Below, piece after piece: positions 6,368 through 7,047 of a stretch of DNA of 7,047 nucleotides (position 1 is the stretch's first letter; every line of letters starts with the position of its first letter). The DNA is taken from positions 1-7,047 of the forward strand of contig CALGFL010000072.1 of the NCBI GenBank assembly GCA_937881145.1, given 5' to 3'. Under the pieces are notes generated by a model, which was not told the DNA's origin, did not search any database, and worked only from the letters and a program-made list of their open reading frames with translations. This DNA is from an uncultured Bordetella sp. (GTDB taxonomy: Bacteria; Pseudomonadota; Gammaproteobacteria; Burkholderiales; Burkholderiaceae_B). Made by a program: the position numbers and the translations under genes.

Positions 6368-7047
6368 ATGTCCACGTCCTCGGCCTCCACGGCCCGCATC
6401 GCCCCCAGCATCCTGTCCGCCGATTTCGCCCGCCTGGGCGAGGAAGTGCGCAGCGTCATCGACGCCGGCGCCGACTGGATCCACTTCGACGTGATGGACA
6501 ACCATTATGTGCCCAACCTCACCATCGGCCCCATGGTGTGCTCGGCCATACGCCCGTACGTGCAGGCGCCCATCGACGTGCACCTGATGGTCGAGCCGGT
6601 CGATGCCCTCGTGCCGCAATTCGCCAAGGCCGGCGCGGACATCATCACCTTTCACCCCGAGGCCTCGCGCCACGTGGACCGCACGCTTGCGCTCATCCGC
6701 GACAACGGCTGCAAGGCCGGGCTGGTGTTCAATCCGGCCACGCCGCTGTCCTACATGGACTACGTGATGGACAAGCTCGATGTGGTGCTGCTGATGTCGG
6801 TCAACCCGGGATTCGGCGGACAATCGTTCATCCCGACCACGCTCGACAAGCTGCGCCAGGCGCGCGCGCGCATCGACCGCTGGACGCAAGACGGCGGCCA
6901 GCCCATTGCGCTGGAAGTCGACGGCGGCGTGAAAGTGGACAACATCGCCGAGATCCGCGCAGCGGGCGCCGACACTTTCGTGGCCGGCTCGGCGATCTTC
7001 GGCAAACCCGATTACCGGGCCGTGATCAAGGCGCTGCGCGAGCAGAT
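6368..7047 (+). CDS. rpe: Ribulose-phosphate 3-epimerase (3' end cut by window edge)
   Basis: Rpe interconverts D-ribulose 5-phosphate and D-xylulose 5-phosphate in the cytosolic pentose phosphate pathway. The 226 complete codons cover almost the whole TIM barrel; the stop is beyond the right edge. Motifs in order: [10 protein letters not shown] (11-20), [12 protein letters not shown] with metal and catalytic residues His39 and Asp41, VHLMVE with metal ligand His72, the phosphate-site loop VNPGFGGQ (145-152), and EVDGG with catalytic/metal Asp185. Start at 6368 gives [10 protein letters not shown] before the conserved core. An in-frame ATG at 6344 would add eight residues and lies almost at the presumed transcription start, so it is less likely. 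No strong Shine-Dalgarno precedes either. It is divergent from apaG. In relatives rpe is commonly followed by gph and trp genes, which would lie outside this window. Confidence 0.96.
   Translation, partial: MSTSSASTARIAPSILSADFARLGEEVRSVIDAGADWIHFDVMDNHYVPNLTIGPMVCSAIRPYVQAPIDVHLMVEPVDALVPQFAKAGADIITFHPEASRHVDRTLALIRDNGCKAGLVFNPATPLSYMDYVMDKLDVVLLMSVNPGFGGQSFIPTTLDKLRQARARIDRWTQDGGQPIALEVDGGVKVDNIAEIRAAGADTFVAGSAIFGKPDYRAVIKALREQ

Noticed and set aside
5900..6889. Upstream extension of the mltA frame through apaG and into the antisense of rpe (758-residue frame)
   Set aside because: The lipoprotein signal at MKRLTRS only works as an N-terminus, and the extension overlaps two recognised genes in other frames.

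Overview
The window looks like an ordinary, well-packed piece of chromosome from a GC-rich betaproteobacterium. The protein sequences (TtcA, ApaG, the 3D-domain MltA, DsbC and Rpe) and the gene order fit the Bordetella/Achromobacter group (Alcaligenaceae, Burkholderiales). That placement rests on recognition, not on a database search. Base composition and codon use are even throughout. I see no insertion sequence, phage gene, CRISPR array, tRNA or rRNA, and no gene-free stretch longer than about 80 bases.

Layout: four transcription units. (1) Minus strand, 1-276: the first 92 codons of a thioredoxin-reductase-like FAD/NAD(P) oxidoreductase that runs off the left edge. (2) Plus strand, 355-1673: folB (dihydroneopterin aldolase, folate synthesis) followed after 14 bases by ttcA (tRNA C32 2-thiolation). 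(3) Minus strand, 6297 down to 1670: a five-gene operon in the order apaG - mltA - UbiH/COQ6-family hydroxylase - dsbC - D-2-hydroxyacid dehydrogenase. Gaps are 23 to 26 bases, except for a 4-base ATGA overlap between mltA and the hydroxylase. (4) Plus strand, 6368 to the right edge: rpe (ribulose-phosphate 3-epimerase), nearly complete but cut before its stop.

Units 1/2 and 3/4 diverge from short AT-rich junctions, at about 277-354 and 6298-6367. Both junctions contain TACAAT-like -10 hexamers, and these help decide the start codons: ATG 355 for folB, probably TTG 6297 for apaG, and ATG 6368 for rpe. Units 2 and 3 converge and share one TTAA tetranucleotide as both stop codons, with no room for a terminator between them.

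How the genes work together: the operon of unit 3 is mostly envelope and redox biology. It has an outer-membrane lytic transglycosylase, a ubiquinone-ring hydroxylase and a periplasmic disulfide isomerase, bracketed by the small ApaG protein and a cytosolic dehydrogenase. The flanking genes are core metabolism (folate, pentose phosphate) and tRNA modification. I did not find an undescribed system. The points worth a second look are the mirror-image promoter junctions, the shared stop codons, a C7 tract just after the mltA lipobox, and the unassigned substrates of the hydroxylase and the dehydrogenase.
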